Positions 63,392-64,000 of a DNA stretch of 64,000 bases are shown here, one piece after another. This stretch comes from Komagataeibacter sp. FNDCR2. GTDB taxonomy: Bacteria; Pseudomonadota; Alphaproteobacteria; Acetobacterales; Acetobacteraceae. The position numbers and the translations under genes were made by a program. Position 1 is the stretch's first letter. Every line of letters begins with the position of its first letter. The stretch is from positions 1 to 64,000 of the forward strand of contig NZ_JAIWOU010000003.1 in assembly GCF_021295395.1 (NCBI RefSeq). Direction: 5' to 3'. The notes below the pieces were generated by a model, which made no database searches, had not been told where the DNA came from, and saw nothing but the letters and a program-made list of their open reading frames with translations.

Positions 63392-64000
63392 ATGCCCGCC
63401 TGTAGCCATGATGGAGGCCTCTCTTCGTTTTATGACGCGGGAAGGAACGGGGCAGGGCTGGCACGACGGGTCATCTCCCTGTTCGCAACCGCCTGCATGC
63501 TTGTCGGCATGTTCGTGGCCACCCCGGTCGAGGCCGCGACGGTGCGCGTCAAGGATATCGTTGATTATGAAGGCGTGCGGGACAACCAGCTTGTCGGGTA
63601 TGGTCTCGTTGTCGGCTTGCATGGCACCGGCGACCGCCTGACCAACACGATTTTCACACGTGAAACGCTGATCGGCATGCTCAACCGTCTCGGGGTGAAC
63701 ATCCGCGATCAGGAAATCCAGCTTCAGACACATGATGTGGCGGCCGTTATGGTCACGGCCACCCTACCGCCCTTCTCGCACGGGGGCGGCCATATCGACG
63801 TGACCGTTTCCGCCGTGGGTGACGCGCGTGACCTGACCGGCGGCACGCTGCTCGTCACCCCGCTGCAGGCGGCGGATGGCGAGGTCTATGCCGTAGCTCA
63901 GGGGTCTCTGGTCACGAACGCTTTCTCCGCGACTGGCGCGGCCGCCAGTGTTACGCGGAACATTCCCACCAGTGGCCACATCGCCAATGGGGGCGTGGTC
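63392..64000 (+). CDS. flgI: Flagellar P-ring protein FlgI, 5' part (cut by the window edge)
   Basis: An open frame of 203 codons to the window edge. After a signal peptide (hydrophobic core RRVISLFATACMLVGMFVAT, cleavage near VEA-AT) come VKDIVDYEGVRDNQLVGYGL, VVGLHGTGDR, IGMLNRLGVNI and GGHIDVTVSAVGDARDLTGG, all diagnostic of FlgI. It polymerises in the periplasm around the rod, helped by FlgA. ATG 63392 is chosen as the first in-frame Met; ATG 63497 would leave too short a signal peptide. About 45% of the protein lies outside the window. Confidence 0.92.
   Translation, partial: MPACSHDGGLSSFYDAGRNGAGLARRVISLFATACMLVGMFVATPVEAATVRVKDIVDYEGVRDNQLVGYGLVVGLHGTGDRLTNTIFTRETLIGMLNRLGVNIRDQEIQLQTHDVAAVMVTATLPPFSHGGGHIDVTVSAVGDARDLTGGTLLVTPLQAADGEVYAVAQGSLVTNAFSATGAAASVTRNIPTSGHIANGGVV

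Noticed and set aside
1-64000. CRISPR arrays, tRNA or rRNA genes, prophage modules
   Set aside because: No regularly spaced direct repeats, no cloverleaf or rRNA sequence, and no phage structural or lysis genes were recognised.

Overview
The window looks like DNA from an acetic acid bacterium (Acetobacteraceae, Alphaproteobacteria). The flagellar proteins, the GC-rich flagellar half and the IS5/IS427-type, IS3 and IS701 insertion sequences all fit that family. The genus cannot be fixed by reading alone. A ParA/ParB pair with a heptad-repeat array upstream suggests that this replicon, or an island within it, has a plasmid- or chromid-like partition system.

The first ~22.7 kb is an accessory surface-polysaccharide region, visibly AT-richer in several genes and heavily scarred by insertion sequences. 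Between the IS remnants lie a TPR-glycosyltransferase fusion, a Gfo/Idh/MocA oxidoreductase, parA-parB with a strong terminator, a large FkbH-type HAD protein, a heptose-epimerase-like SDR (hldD type), a Wzx-like flippase, a Tat-exported GH5 hydrolase flanked by two small secreted proteins, a fused cytidylyltransferase/SDR of the Bcs1 (CDP-ribitol synthase) type, and a CDP-glycerol/ribitol phosphotransferase. Together they suggest a phosphopolyol-containing or otherwise decorated extracellular polymer.

From ~23.1 kb to the right edge the window is an almost continuous flagellar and chemotaxis locus. Its order is cheW and mcp (-); an orphan OmpR-type regulator (+) with Glu at the phospho-acceptor position; flgE (-); fliE-fliQ-fliR-flhB (-); a secreted protein (+); fliC (-) with its terminator; a MotE-like protein and a bactofilin (-); fliF-fliG-fliH-fliN-fliO-fliP (+); flgG-flgA-flgH (-); flgF, flgK, flgL (+); a lipoprotein (-); a DUF1217 protein, fliI, fliJ, a GT-A glycosyltransferase, motB, motA, fliK and flgD (+); a divergent flhF-like gene (-) and flhA (-); a TPR-GT of the kind that glycosylates flagellin (+); a lytic transglycosylase (-); and the 5' part of flgI (+). 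This supplies most of the export gate, MS-ring, part of the C-ring, rod/hook/filament, stator and hook-length control. flgB, flgC, flgJ, fliL, fliM, fliD/fliS, flaF/flbT, cheA/B/R/Y and flhG are not seen here and must lie elsewhere or be absent.

The most interesting points are the phosphomimetic-looking orphan regulator, the two glycosyltransferases and a bactofilin embedded in the flagellar locus, the divergent solo FlhF, the Bcs1-plus-TagF-like pair in a Gram-negative polysaccharide island, the GH5 enzyme lacking the clan-invariant Asn, and an intact IS5-type element with a visible A6G frameshift site that forms an inverted pair with a truncated sister.
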